Source of the DNA: Lewinellaceae bacterium | GTDB lineage: Bacteria; Bacteroidota; Bacteroidia; Chitinophagales; Saprospiraceae | Reading direction: 5' to 3' | Length of the DNA: 64,000 nt | NCBI GenBank assembly: GCA_016716135.1 | Contig: JADJWX010000009.1 | Coordinates: forward strand, 62,001 to 126,000 | Position numbers and translations under genes: made by a program | The notes under the pieces: model-generated | The model's database searches: none | The model's input: the letters and a program-made list of their open reading frames with translations, nothing else | What the model was told of the DNA's origin: nothing | Part shown: one piece after another, positions 44,786 through 53,393 of the stretch | How positions within the stretch are numbered: the first letter of the stretch is position 1 | How the letters are laid out: every line of letters begins with the position of its first letter

Positions 44786-44864
44786 ACCGGCACATGCAAA
44801 CGCCGGGAAATATTCCGGAATAAAAAGGATACACCGGAAGGCATGGCAATCCCGGGTAGTTCTC

Positions 44865-44872
44865 TACTTTTG
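44865..44872 (+). promoter_or_regulatory. Candidate -7 box for the permease-NTPase gene
   Basis: TACTTTTG matches TAnnTTTG about 80 bases upstream of the GTG start of the permease-NTPase fusion. Confidence 0.4.
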
Positions 44873-44952
44873 GCTCCCGCCCGATTGTATGCAACAGCAA
44901 GCCGTTCTGTGCCTGCTCGACTGTTAAAACCAACTTCGCAAATACAAACCAC

Positions 44953-47900
44953 GTGGCTGTAGGGCAAAAAAAATTCGGAACATTTGCTGGGGTATTCACC
45001 CCGTCGATTCTGACAATTCTCGGGGTGATCATGTACCTCCGGCTGGGCTGGGTAGTCGGAAATGCAGGCATTGCCGGCGCCGTCCTGATTGTGCTCATCG
45101 CACATGTCATTTCGGTCACTACCGGCCTGAGTATTTCTTCTATTGCCACTGATAAAAAAATTGGCGCCGGCGGGGTGTACTACGTACTTTCCCGGAGTCT
45201 CGGGCTACCCATCGGCGGGGCAATCGGCCTGACGCTTTTTGTCGGAACCGCCTTGAGCATTTCCCTCTACCTGGTCGGTTTCAGTGAAAGTTTCAACGGC
45301 TACCTGGGCATCCCGGCGTCGGCAAACAGCTTGCGCATAACCGGCAGTTTGGCCTTGCTGTCCTTAACGGTGATTGCCTTTATCAGTACGTCCATTGCTA
45401 TAAAAACCCAATACCTGATCCTTGCAGCCATCGCAATTTCCCTGATTGCCATATTCGGCGGGCAGTCGGAATTTGTCCCCGATCATTTGACCGCATTCGG
45501 GACGGCCAACAGCGCACCCATGGAAACGGTATTTGCCATTTTTTTTCCGGCAGTCACCGGGTTCACAGCGGGTATCGCCATGTCGGGCGATCTGAAAGAC
45601 CCTAAAAAGTCGATTCCAATCGGCACCATTGGGGCAATTTCCGTCGGCTTTATTATCTACCTGTCGCTGGTCATTTATGTCGGGCTTTACGTTCGTCCGG
45701 ATATTTTGACTTCCGACAATACGATTTTTATGAAAATCGCCCTCTACACACCGGCGGTAATTGCCGGCATTTGGGGGGCAACCCTGTCGTCCGCCTTGGG
45801 CGGTATTTTAGGCGGGCCGCGCATCTTGCAGGCAATGTCGGTCGATCAAATTACGCCCCGGATTTTCGGCAAAGGCGTGGGAAAGGACCGGGAGCCCCGA
45901 AACGCGCTCCTCCTGACCGTTTTACTGGCCGAATCGGGTATTCTTATCGGCGAGTTGGATCTGATTGCCCGGATCGTTTCGATCTTTTACCTCGCGGCTT
46001 ATGGTTTTATCAACATTGCATTTTTCCTCGAACGATGGGCCAGTACCGACTTCAACCCGTCGTTTAAAGTGAACAAATGGGTTGGCCTGATCGGCTTTGC
46101 GGCCACCTTTGCCGTGATGTTCAAACTGGATATGCTTGCCATGTTTGCAGCCATTGCAATCATCAGCGGCGTGTATATCTGGCTGACCAAAAAAGAAATT
46201 GCCCTCGGAACCGGTGATGTGTGGCAGAGTGTTTGGTCGTCCGTTGTAAAATCCGGTTTGCGCCGCATGGTGGTATCCGACGATCACAAGCGCAACTGGA
46301 AACCCAATATCCTGCTCTTCAGCGGCAGTTCCGATGCCCGCCCGCACTTGCTTGAATTTTCAAAAGCGCTCGCCGGGCGCACCGGCCTGATCACGAATTT
46401 TGACCTTATTGAAAACGAACAAGCCGGCCTGCTTTTTCCCAAACACAAACAAATGGTGCAGGACGACCTGCTACAGCAGTTTGATATTTTTGGACGCCGC
46501 ATCGAGGTCCAGAATATTTTCAAAGGCATCGAAACGATTGCTACCACCTTCGGCTTTTCGGGGCTCGATCCGAATACCGTACTCATGGGCTGGGCAAAAA
46601 ATACCAAAGACCCCATTTGGTTCACCCAAATGACGCAACGGCTTATCGAACTGGATTACAACGTGTTGTATCTTGACTACGACAAGCGCTGGGGATTCAG
46701 GAAACAGGAACAGATTGACCTTTGGTTTCACCAGGCCAGCAACAACCCCGAACTGATGCTGCACCTGGCCAAATTTATCACCAGTGCTTCCGAATGGCGC
46801 AATGCCCGTATCCGTATTCTGGTGGTAAACGATTTCAACGTAGACCGGATCATCATTGAAAGCCGGATAAAAAAACTGCTGGACACCTACCGGATTCAGG
46901 CTGAAATACGGGTAATCAACAACCAGGCCGAGCAAAAACCATTTTACGAAATCATGAAAATCCTTTCGGCAGACGCCGATCTGATTTTTCTCGGCATACC
47001 CGATATCAATCCCGGTGAAGAAGCACTTTTTGTCCGGCAAACAAACGACCTGGTTTCAGTAATCGGCACCACCCTGCTGATAAAAGCCTCGAGCACCTTC
47101 CCGGCCGTTCCACTGGGGCTGATGGATATTGGTGGAAAGCCGCAATTGCAAGACCGCTTGCATGCCGATCTGATCCCAATGCCGGAAACCCAAGACGCCG
47201 CGCTGACAGCAGCTTTACAGGACCTGGATGATCAATGGCATGAATTGGCCAGCAGCCTGTCCAACAATTCCCTCGGGGTTGTCCAGCAGCACTATGCACA
47301 TTTTATCACCTCCCTTCGGGAGCAGGCATTGCAGCTGTTCAATCAGTTGGAAAACAGCAATCCTGGCCCGGAACTCGTGGTTCAAATTTCAACCAGGGCA
47401 ATGAACGTAATGGAGCAACTATCCAGGCAATTTGCTGAAGATGATCTGGAAGTTCTCCGCAATGTGCTCCACACAGGTTTGCAGGAATACCAAAAGGGGC
47501 GCGCTGATGTGCTCAAAAATTTGCCTGCCACCTTGCGCATTCAGGAGGCCACAGGGCCCCGTGCGCAAAAAACAGGGCGGAAAGTCAAATGGCGGCGCAC
47601 TTTATTTTATCATGATCAGGAAAATGGCCTGAGCGGCCTGGTCATCGCCTTGCGCGAACACAGCAGCATACATGCCGCCTTGCTAAACAGTTGCAAGGCG
47701 CTGATGGAGGAGACGCTCCGGATGCTGATCACTGTTCCACCAGAGCAACCGAACTACCCCAAATTAATAAAAACGGCAAGGCAAAACTTGGCCGATGGTT
47801 TTGGAACTATTCAGGTCCAGTGCTCCGAAATTGTAAAAGCACCGATAGACCACATTCGGAATACCGACCGGATTATCTGCCGAAAAAGTGCCGGCAGCGC

Positions 47901-49986
47901 AATACACAATTCTGAAAGTACCCGAAAAAAAAATACCATGCGCCGGCTGACCGCCCGGCAAATCAGTCAACTTCAAAAAGAAATTGAACGTTATCCGAAT
48001 ACCTGGCAACACCACCAAGTGCTGTTCCACCGGCAATTCCAGGTTGGCCTCCGGCTGGAAGCCGCTCTTCTGGGGATAAAAAAAGCGATTGGAGATGCCA
48101 TGGAACAAATTCGCAGCAATTATTTTGATGGCGTACGATCCAATCTGAGCAAACTTCAGGCTGCATTGCCCGGCATTAAAAAAAGCGCCGAAGCAGGCAA
48201 GCCCGTGGAACCGGCCACTGTTGATTTGAATGCGGAGGAGGAGAACCGCATCAATGCCGACCCTGTGATCAGTCAAATGATCAATACGATCGGGTTGATC
48301 ACCGACACCTTGCCCAATGCGGTGGATTTGATGGATGCCGTGTCTCGTCGCACCTTCCCGACCTTCGAACGCGGCCAGGCCAAGGAAGTGGTGCTCGCTG
48401 TGGATAAAGTGGCCGCTTATCTGATTGAAACAAATCTGTTGGAACCCTTTCAGCAAAACCTGAATGGCATCAGCAATGGTATTCGCCAGATACGGAGTGA
48501 CCTCATGAATTCCGCGACCAAACTGAGCTACGGGTTGAACAAAGCCAAAAACGACAAGGACATGGAAGCGCTGCGGTCAATCCTGCAGGCGGTAGAAGCA
48601 GAGGCGGAAGACTGGTCCGGGAAACTAACTAAAACAAGCCTTCAGTTTGAAACGGAAATCCGGGAACGCACCGACGCTACGGCTGCTTCCCTGGAAATCG
48701 GGAACATCATCGATCAGGCCCAGGAGCTGCGCCAATATGCCGGCAGGAAAAACGCGCGCGGTTGGAGTGCCTTGCGCCAAAACCTGCACCGGGAATTCGT
48801 TCGTTTGCGCAACCAGGTGATCGAGTACATCACCAAACGGCGGGATGATATTTTGCTTGCCGGGTTTGAAAAACGCTACCAGCCGCTGCTTGGTCACCAT
48901 GCGGCCTTGCGCAATTTCATGGAAGCCATCAGCATGCCGCCGGAGGTGGAACAGGAAGTGCCGTTGTATTACCGCCATCTTTTTTCGGGCAAACACCTGA
49001 GTCCCGGCGCCAAACTCGACAACCGCAAACGCGAAGTAGCGGAGGCGGAAAAAGCCATCCGGTATATCCGGTCCGGTGTTTCAGGTGCCGTGATGATTAC
49101 CGGCGAATCCCTGGCCGGCAAAACATTTTTCACCGATTTTGTAGCCAACCGGCTCATTCAGGGAACGACGTATTTCATTTCGGCGCCACCAGGCGGCGCA
49201 GTATCGGAAAGTGATCTGAACAAAGCGTTTCAATCGGCCATCGGCCGTAAACCGGCTATAAAAAACAGCCTCCAGGCTATCCCTGCCGGCGCAATTTTTA
49301 TTTTTAACGACATCGAACTCTGGTGGTTGAAAGCGCCAAACGGCAGCCAGGTGATCAACAAACTGGTCGCGCTGATCAACCAGTTCAGTCACCGGCACTT
49401 CTTTTTACTGAATTGCAACCTGCACGCCCTACCGCTCATCCTGAACTCCACGGCGCTGGGTTCGGCATTGATCAGCACCATTGTGCTCCCACCGGTATCA
49501 CAGGAGGCCTTGAAAAAAGTAATTTGGGCGCGCCACCAGAGCGGCGGCATGCCCCTGCTGTACCAGGGCAACCTATTTACCGGTGTGCTGGCCACGCCAC
49601 CGGAAAAAGTTTTTACCCGCTTATTCAACCTGTCCAACGGGAACATTGGCGCTGCCATGCGTATCTGGCTGGCTTCCATCCGGTTGTCGCCCGGAGGTGC
49701 GCTGACGCTTTCGTACCCTGCATCTGAAGAGTTCCCCAATTTGGAGGATAGCGGGCTCAACAATTTCCTGGTGCAACTTTTCCTGCACAAGGCAATTTCG
49801 CGTACCCGTCTCAATAAAATATATGCCTTCGAAGGGAGTGATTGGGTTGGAAAACAAATCAGCGAACTACAAAAATCAACCATCCTGGAACCACCTGAGC
49901 CCATGGCGCGCGAACAAGTCGTTAGTTTGCGGCCCGAAGTCAGGCCATATCTCGAACGTTGGTTAAAAGAACGGGAACTTTTATGA
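44953..49986 (+). CDS. SLC12-like cation-chloride cotransporter / amino-acid permease fused to a P-loop NTPase
   Basis: The product is 1677 residues from a GTG start (GQKKFGTFAGVFTPSILTIL is the normal start of this permease family). Residues 1-415 form a 12-helix APC-superfamily transporter (MYLRLGWVVGNAG, GAGGVYYVLSRSLGLPIGGA). Residues 440-740 match the soluble SLC12-type C-terminal domain (WKPNILLFSGSSDARPHL). Residues 740-1360 are largely helical and of unknown family. Residues 1375-1570 form an NTPase with Walker A GESLAGKT (1384-1391), a Walker B-like IFIFNDIELWW (about 1448-1458) and an LLNCN sensor-like strand. A winged-helix-like end follows. Ordinary bacterial relatives stop near residue 750. 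The next gene, an MscS-like channel, overlaps the stop codon (ATGA). Confidence 0.85.
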   Translation: MAVGQKKFGTFAGVFTPSILTILGVIMYLRLGWVVGNAGIAGAVLIVLIAHVISVTTGLSISSIATDKKIGAGGVYYVLSRSLGLPIGGAIGLTLFVGTALSISLYLVGFSESFNGYLGIPASANSLRITGSLALLSLTVIAFISTSIAIKTQYLILAAIAISLIAIFGGQSEFVPDHLTAFGTANSAPMETVFAIFFPAVTGFTAGIAMSGDLKDPKKSIPIGTIGAISVGFIIYLSLVIYVGLYVRPDILTSDNTIFMKIALYTPAVIAGIWGATLSSALGGILGGPRILQAMSVDQITPRIFGKGVGKDREPRNALLLTVLLAESGILIGELDLIARIVSIFYLAAYGFINIAFFLERWASTDFNPSFKVNKWVGLIGFAATFAVMFKLDMLAMFAAIAIISGVYIWLTKKEIALGTGDVWQSVWSSVVKSGLRRMVVSDDHKRNWKPNILLFSGSSDARPHLLEFSKALAGRTGLITNFDLIENEQAGLLFPKHKQMVQDDLLQQFDIFGRRIEVQNIFKGIETIATTFGFSGLDPNTVLMGWAKNTKDPIWFTQMTQRLIELDYNVLYLDYDKRWGFRKQEQIDLWFHQASNNPELMLHLAKFITSASEWRNARIRILVVNDFNVDRIIIESRIKKLLDTYRIQAEIRVINNQAEQKPFYEIMKILSADADLIFLGIPDINPGEEALFVRQTNDLVSVIGTTLLIKASSTFPAVPLGLMDIGGKPQLQDRLHADLIPMPETQDAALTAALQDLDDQWHELASSLSNNSLGVVQQHYAHFITSLREQALQLFNQLENSNPGPELVVQISTRAMNVMEQLSRQFAEDDLEVLRNVLHTGLQEYQKGRADVLKNLPATLRIQEATGPRAQKTGRKVKWRRTLFYHDQENGLSGLVIALREHSSIHAALLNSCKALMEETLRMLITVPPEQPNYPKLIKTARQNLADGFGTIQVQCSEIVKAPIDHIRNTDRIICRKSAGSAIHNSESTRKKNTMRRLTARQISQLQKEIERYPNTWQHHQVLFHRQFQVGLRLEAALLGIKKAIGDAMEQIRSNYFDGVRSNLSKLQAALPGIKKSAEAGKPVEPATVDLNAEEENRINADPVISQMINTIGLITDTLPNAVDLMDAVSRRTFPTFERGQAKEVVLAVDKVAAYLIETNLLEPFQQNLNGISNGIRQIRSDLMNSATKLSYGLNKAKNDKDMEALRSILQAVEAEAEDWSGKLTKTSLQFETEIRERTDATAASLEIGNIIDQAQELRQYAGRKNARGWSALRQNLHREFVRLRNQVIEYITKRRDDILLAGFEKRYQPLLGHHAALRNFMEAISMPPEVEQEVPLYYRHLFSGKHLSPGAKLDNRKREVAEAEKAIRYIRSGVSGAVMITGESLAGKTFFTDFVANRLIQGTTYFISAPPGGAVSESDLNKAFQSAIGRKPAIKNSLQAIPAGAIFIFNDIELWWLKAPNGSQVINKLVALINQFSHRHFFLLNCNLHALPLILNSTALGSALISTIVLPPVSQEALKKVIWARHQSGGMPLLYQGNLFTGVLATPPEKVFTRLFNLSNGNIGAAMRIWLASIRLSPGGALTLSYPASEEFPNLEDSGLNNFLVQLFLHKAISRTRLNKIYAFEGSDWVGKQISELQKSTILEPPEPMAREQVVSLRPEVRPYLERWLKERELL

Positions 49987-50690
49987 TCCAGACTGAATCG
50001 ATATCATTTTCCCTGTTAGTCCTGCTCGCATTTACGGCATTCCTGCTGTATGCCGGGTTTTGGCTTGTGCAAAACTTTATTTACCCGTTGATTAAGATTC
50101 GCCGGATACAGCGCCTCACTGAAAAATGGCTGTTTCGGGTAAAACTGCTCACCTGGTCGGCGTTTGCGGTGTTTTGCCTGTACCGTTTATTGCTGGCCAG
50201 CCCGTTTATCACACTGATTTTGCTTGCCCTGCTGATGTTCCTTAGCCGGCCCTTCTGGAACGACTTCGTGCTGGGCATTCTTTTCCGCCTTGATAATCAG
50301 GTGACCATTCGCGACACCGTCCGGATCGAAGGACAGGAAAGCAGCGTGGAAGCTTTCGGGCTGCGCAACCTTATCAGCAGTAATGCCGCAGGTGAAACGA
50401 TCATCACCCCATACCATAAACTCAATGCCGCGATTGTCACCCGGGCCCGTGCGGCAGGCAAACTGATCAAACATTCTTTTTCAGTGCAAGTACCGGCAAC
50501 GGATGCGCCGGACGCTGCGGAACAAATAAAAACCTACCTGATGGAATGTCCCTGGTCGGCGCCAATGGAAACGCCGGTTGTAAAACAAACGGGCGATCAT
50601 GATTTTCAGGTTACCGCATTTGCGGCGGATAAATTTGCGGCAGAAAAACAAAAAGCCTACACGCGCTGGCGGATTCAGCAGGCAGAATAA
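49983..50690 (+). CDS. MscS-like mechanosensitive channel-domain protein
   Basis: The product is 235 residues from the ATG at 49983, which overlaps the stop of the permease-NTPase gene by four bases. Three N-terminal membrane segments (about 12-37, 54-74, 80-98) are followed by the MscS beta domain. That domain contains RPFWNDFVLGILFRLDNQVTIRD, a VRIEGQESSVEAFGLRN loop, and GETIITPYHKLNAA in place of the usual IPN. A short C-terminal alpha/beta part follows. It lacks the glycine/alanine-rich TM3 typical of E. coli MscS and is small, so gating and conductance are uncertain. Translational coupling suggests it works with the permease-NTPase fusion, for example in ion or volume homeostasis. That is inference. 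Confidence 0.75.
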   Translation: MIQTESISFSLLVLLAFTAFLLYAGFWLVQNFIYPLIKIRRIQRLTEKWLFRVKLLTWSAFAVFCLYRLLLASPFITLILLALLMFLSRPFWNDFVLGILFRLDNQVTIRDTVRIEGQESSVEAFGLRNLISSNAAGETIITPYHKLNAAIVTRARAAGKLIKHSFSVQVPATDAPDAAEQIKTYLMECPWSAPMETPVVKQTGDHDFQVTAFAADKFAAEKQKAYTRWRIQQAE

Positions 50691-50703
50691 GCCGGTTTAT
50701 TTA

Positions 50704-52103
50704 CTAAAACGAAACTTTTTTGAGCCGCTTTCGCCCATCCAGGTAGCTGCGTATGATACGCGCTGCATCAGGGTCGGCTGTTGGTCTGTGCACCGTCTCG
50801 AGGAGATCCTCGGTCGTCAGGGCTTCTGTAGTGTCGATAAAACCGAAGCCCCTGAACTGCCCGTCTTCAACAGCCACCACGGCCTGCTCGCCATCCTGCC
50901 TGCCTGGTTCGAATAGAAAAAAACTCCCCGACAACCCGCGCTGCAACGCCGTCATTGCCTGTTCAACCCGTTCGTTGTACGATTCCGGCGATTCTTCCCC
51001 GACGCAGGCGCCATGACAATTTTTTATGGTAAACTGAAAACAAGCCTGTTCGCGGTGATCCAGGTTGCACAGCCTGCCACAGAGTTCAAATTGGCGAACG
51101 AGACTGTCCAGGTATGCCCGGGCACTATTCAGTTTGGAAAAATCGGCAACCGGATCCAGTTTGTTGGCGCTGCGGGCCGTGCGTTTGCCAGCGGCCAGGC
51201 AACGGTAGCCGTTTTGATCGGTGTAGGAAAAAATGACGGCGGAGAACTGCCGGATGCGCAAGGCGCGGTTGATGCGGGGTTGTCGTTTTTTTATTTCGGC
51301 ACTTTCAAGCAGCAGCGCAACCAGCTCGCTCCCGGTTACCTCCACACTGAAATCGGATACCCCGGCGCGCATTTTTTCGCCTTTGGGGCTTTGATCGGCA
51401 AAATGTTCGAAGAGGCGCTTTCGAATATTGATGCTTTTGCCGACATAGATCACCTCGCCCTGTTCATCGTACAAATAATACACGCCACAAGCCTCCGGGG
51501 CACTGTGTAAGCGTTCCAGGGTAATATTTTGAGGCAATTTGGTTTCGCGCACACCGTGGTTGACCAGGGTCTTCACTTTATCCGCCCCGTCTTGCGCTGC
51601 AAGTATTTTTTCAAAAATCTGGACCGTGGCGAGGGTGTCATCGAGTGCGCGGTGACTTTTATCCGCGTGAATATTAAAATGCTGCTTGAGATTGCGCAGG
51701 CTGTAACTGGGCAAGCCGGGGAAGGTTTTGCGCGCCAGCCGGACGGTGCACAACTGCTTGCGGGTGTAGGGGTAGCCCAAACGGGCAAATTCCTCGCGGA
51801 TAAAACTGTAATCGAACGAAACATTGTGGGCCACAAAATGGCGCCTTCCGTCATCTCCACGATTTGTTTGGCAACTTCGTAAAACTTGGGTGCATGGGCC
51901 ACCATTTCATCGGTGATACCGGTCAGTTGGGTAATATTCCAGGGGATGCTGCGCTCCGGATTGAGCAGGGTGGAAAAGGTGTCCAAAACCTGCTGCCCAT
52001 CATGCAAGACGATGGCTATTTCGGTGATGCGCTCAAAGCGCGCTACCCCACCGGTAGTTTCGACATCAATAATCGCGTATTTCGGTACTTTAGCGGCGGC
52101 CAC
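50704..52103 (-). pseudogene. DnaQ-type exonuclease fused to UvrC/Cho-type GIY-YIG nuclease, frameshifted
   Basis: The gene begins at a GTG (52103) with a DEDDh exonuclease domain: KYAIIDVETTG at the N-terminus, then FSTLLNPERSIPWNITQLTGI. It continues to IVEMTEG, after which the frame is lost near 51840. The matching frame resumes FVAHNVSFDYSFIREEF and HRALDDTLATVQIF, which completes the exonuclease. A GIY-YIG domain follows (CGVYYLYDEQGEVIYVGKS then KRLFEHFA), and then a UvrC-like region. Adding one base near GGCGCC restores continuity, giving about 466 residues. Such DnaQ-GIY-YIG (Cho-like) fusions are known DNA-repair proteins in other bacteria. A TATTTTTG box lies upstream at 52149-52142. 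Confidence 0.85.
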
Positions 52104-52141
52104 GGTTGGATGACTTGTTTGTTTTACACCTGCTCAAGCCA

Positions 52142-52149
52142 CAAAAATA
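52142..52149 (-). promoter_or_regulatory. Candidate -7 box for the exonuclease/GIY-YIG gene
   Basis: On the minus strand this reads TATTTTTG, a TAnnTTTG match, about 38 bases before the GTG start. Confidence 0.4.
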
Positions 52150-52172
52150 AAACATTAAGTTTTAGAAACGAA

Positions 52173-53355
52173 ATGCGCACGTTTTTCCTGATCGTTTTGC
52201 TTGCCTGCCTGGGCTCAAACCGGGCATTTTCACAGCCTTCCGGCCAGCCGATCCTGGTTGGCGCCGAGCAGATGGACGCCTACCTTCCGCTGCTGGCCGG
52301 GAAGCAGGTCGGCCTTGTGGTCAACCACTCCTCCCGCGTAGGCAACAAACATCTGGCCGATACCCTGGCAGCATCCGGCATTTGCCTGCTCCGGATCTTT
52401 GCGCCGGAACACGGCTTTCGCGGCGATGCCCCCGACGGGCAACATTTGGACGACGGCATTGACTCGCTCACCGGCGCTCCGATTATTTCCGTGTACGGCC
52501 GCAAACGGCGCCCCGATGCCGAAGACCTTGCCGGAGTGGACCTCGTCATTTTCGATATTCAGGACGTCGGCACCCGGTTTTACACCTACATTTCCACCTT
52601 GTTCAACATGCTGGATGCCTGCGCGGAATACGACATTCCCATACTGGTGCTGGACCGGCCCAATCCCAACGGGCACTACGTCGACGGGCCTATGCTCGAT
52701 ATGCGGCTCCGGTCTTTTGTGGGTATCGCCCCGCTCCCGATCGTGCATGGCTGCACCGTCGGCGAGCTGGCCCGCATGTTTATCGGTGAATACTGGACAG
52801 GGCCCAAACGTCCGGACCTGACCGTTATTCCCTGCCGGAACTACCACCACAAGCGCCCCTACGAATTGCCTGTGGCGCCCAGTCCCAACCTGCCCAACCA
52901 ACGCGCCGTGTTGCTTTACCCGTCGCTTTGTTTTTTTGAAGGAACAAATGTGAGTATCGGACGCGGGACCGACTGGCCGTTCCAACTGGCGGGTTATCCG
53001 GATTACCCCGACACCACTGCATTTTCCTTCACGCCCATGCCCAATCCGGCGTCCAAATATCCGCCCCTGGAGGGCAAACTTTGTCGTGGGCATGATTTCC
53101 GGTTTTTGTCGGTCGACAGCCTGCACCGGGAAGGAACCATCAACCTTGCGCTGCTGCTCGATGTATATTCCGGATTCGCCGATAAGGCCAAATTCTTTTT
53201 GCCGACCCGGTACATTGAAAAACTGGCCGGCACGTACGCCTTGTGGCCGCAGATCGAGGCAGGCTATTTCCGAGTCCGACATCCAGGCGACCTGGCAGGA
53301 AGATCTTGAACATTACCGGGCTATCCGGAAAAATTACCTGCTCTACCCGGATTGA
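52173..53355 (+). pseudogene. DUF1343 / NamZ-type exo-beta-N-acetylmuramidase, frameshifted near its C-terminus
   Basis: The gene starts at ATG 52173 with a signal peptide (RTFFLIVLLACLGSN). The body matches the DUF1343/NamZ family (GKQVGLVVNHSSRVGN, FAPEHGFRGDAPDGQ, VDLVIFDIQDVGTRFYTYIST, LDRPNPNGHYVDGPML). NamZ enzymes remove N-acetylmuramic acid from peptidoglycan fragments. After the segment AGTYALWPQIEAG an extra base near 53265 shifts the frame, which then ends at 53309. In the other frame the conserved C-terminus (ISESDIQATWQEDLEHYRAI, KNYLLYPD) continues to TGA 53353-53355. Removing one T restores a normal protein of about 393 residues. Confidence 0.88.
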
Positions 53356-53393
53356 ACTTTTGGGAAAACGCATCTTTGCACCAATTCGGCGCT

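Noticed and set aside
52230..53282. A 350-residue minus-strand open frame opposite the NamZ-like gene
   Set aside because: The plus strand encodes a recognisable DUF1343 protein with a signal peptide. The antisense frame has no recognisable motif.
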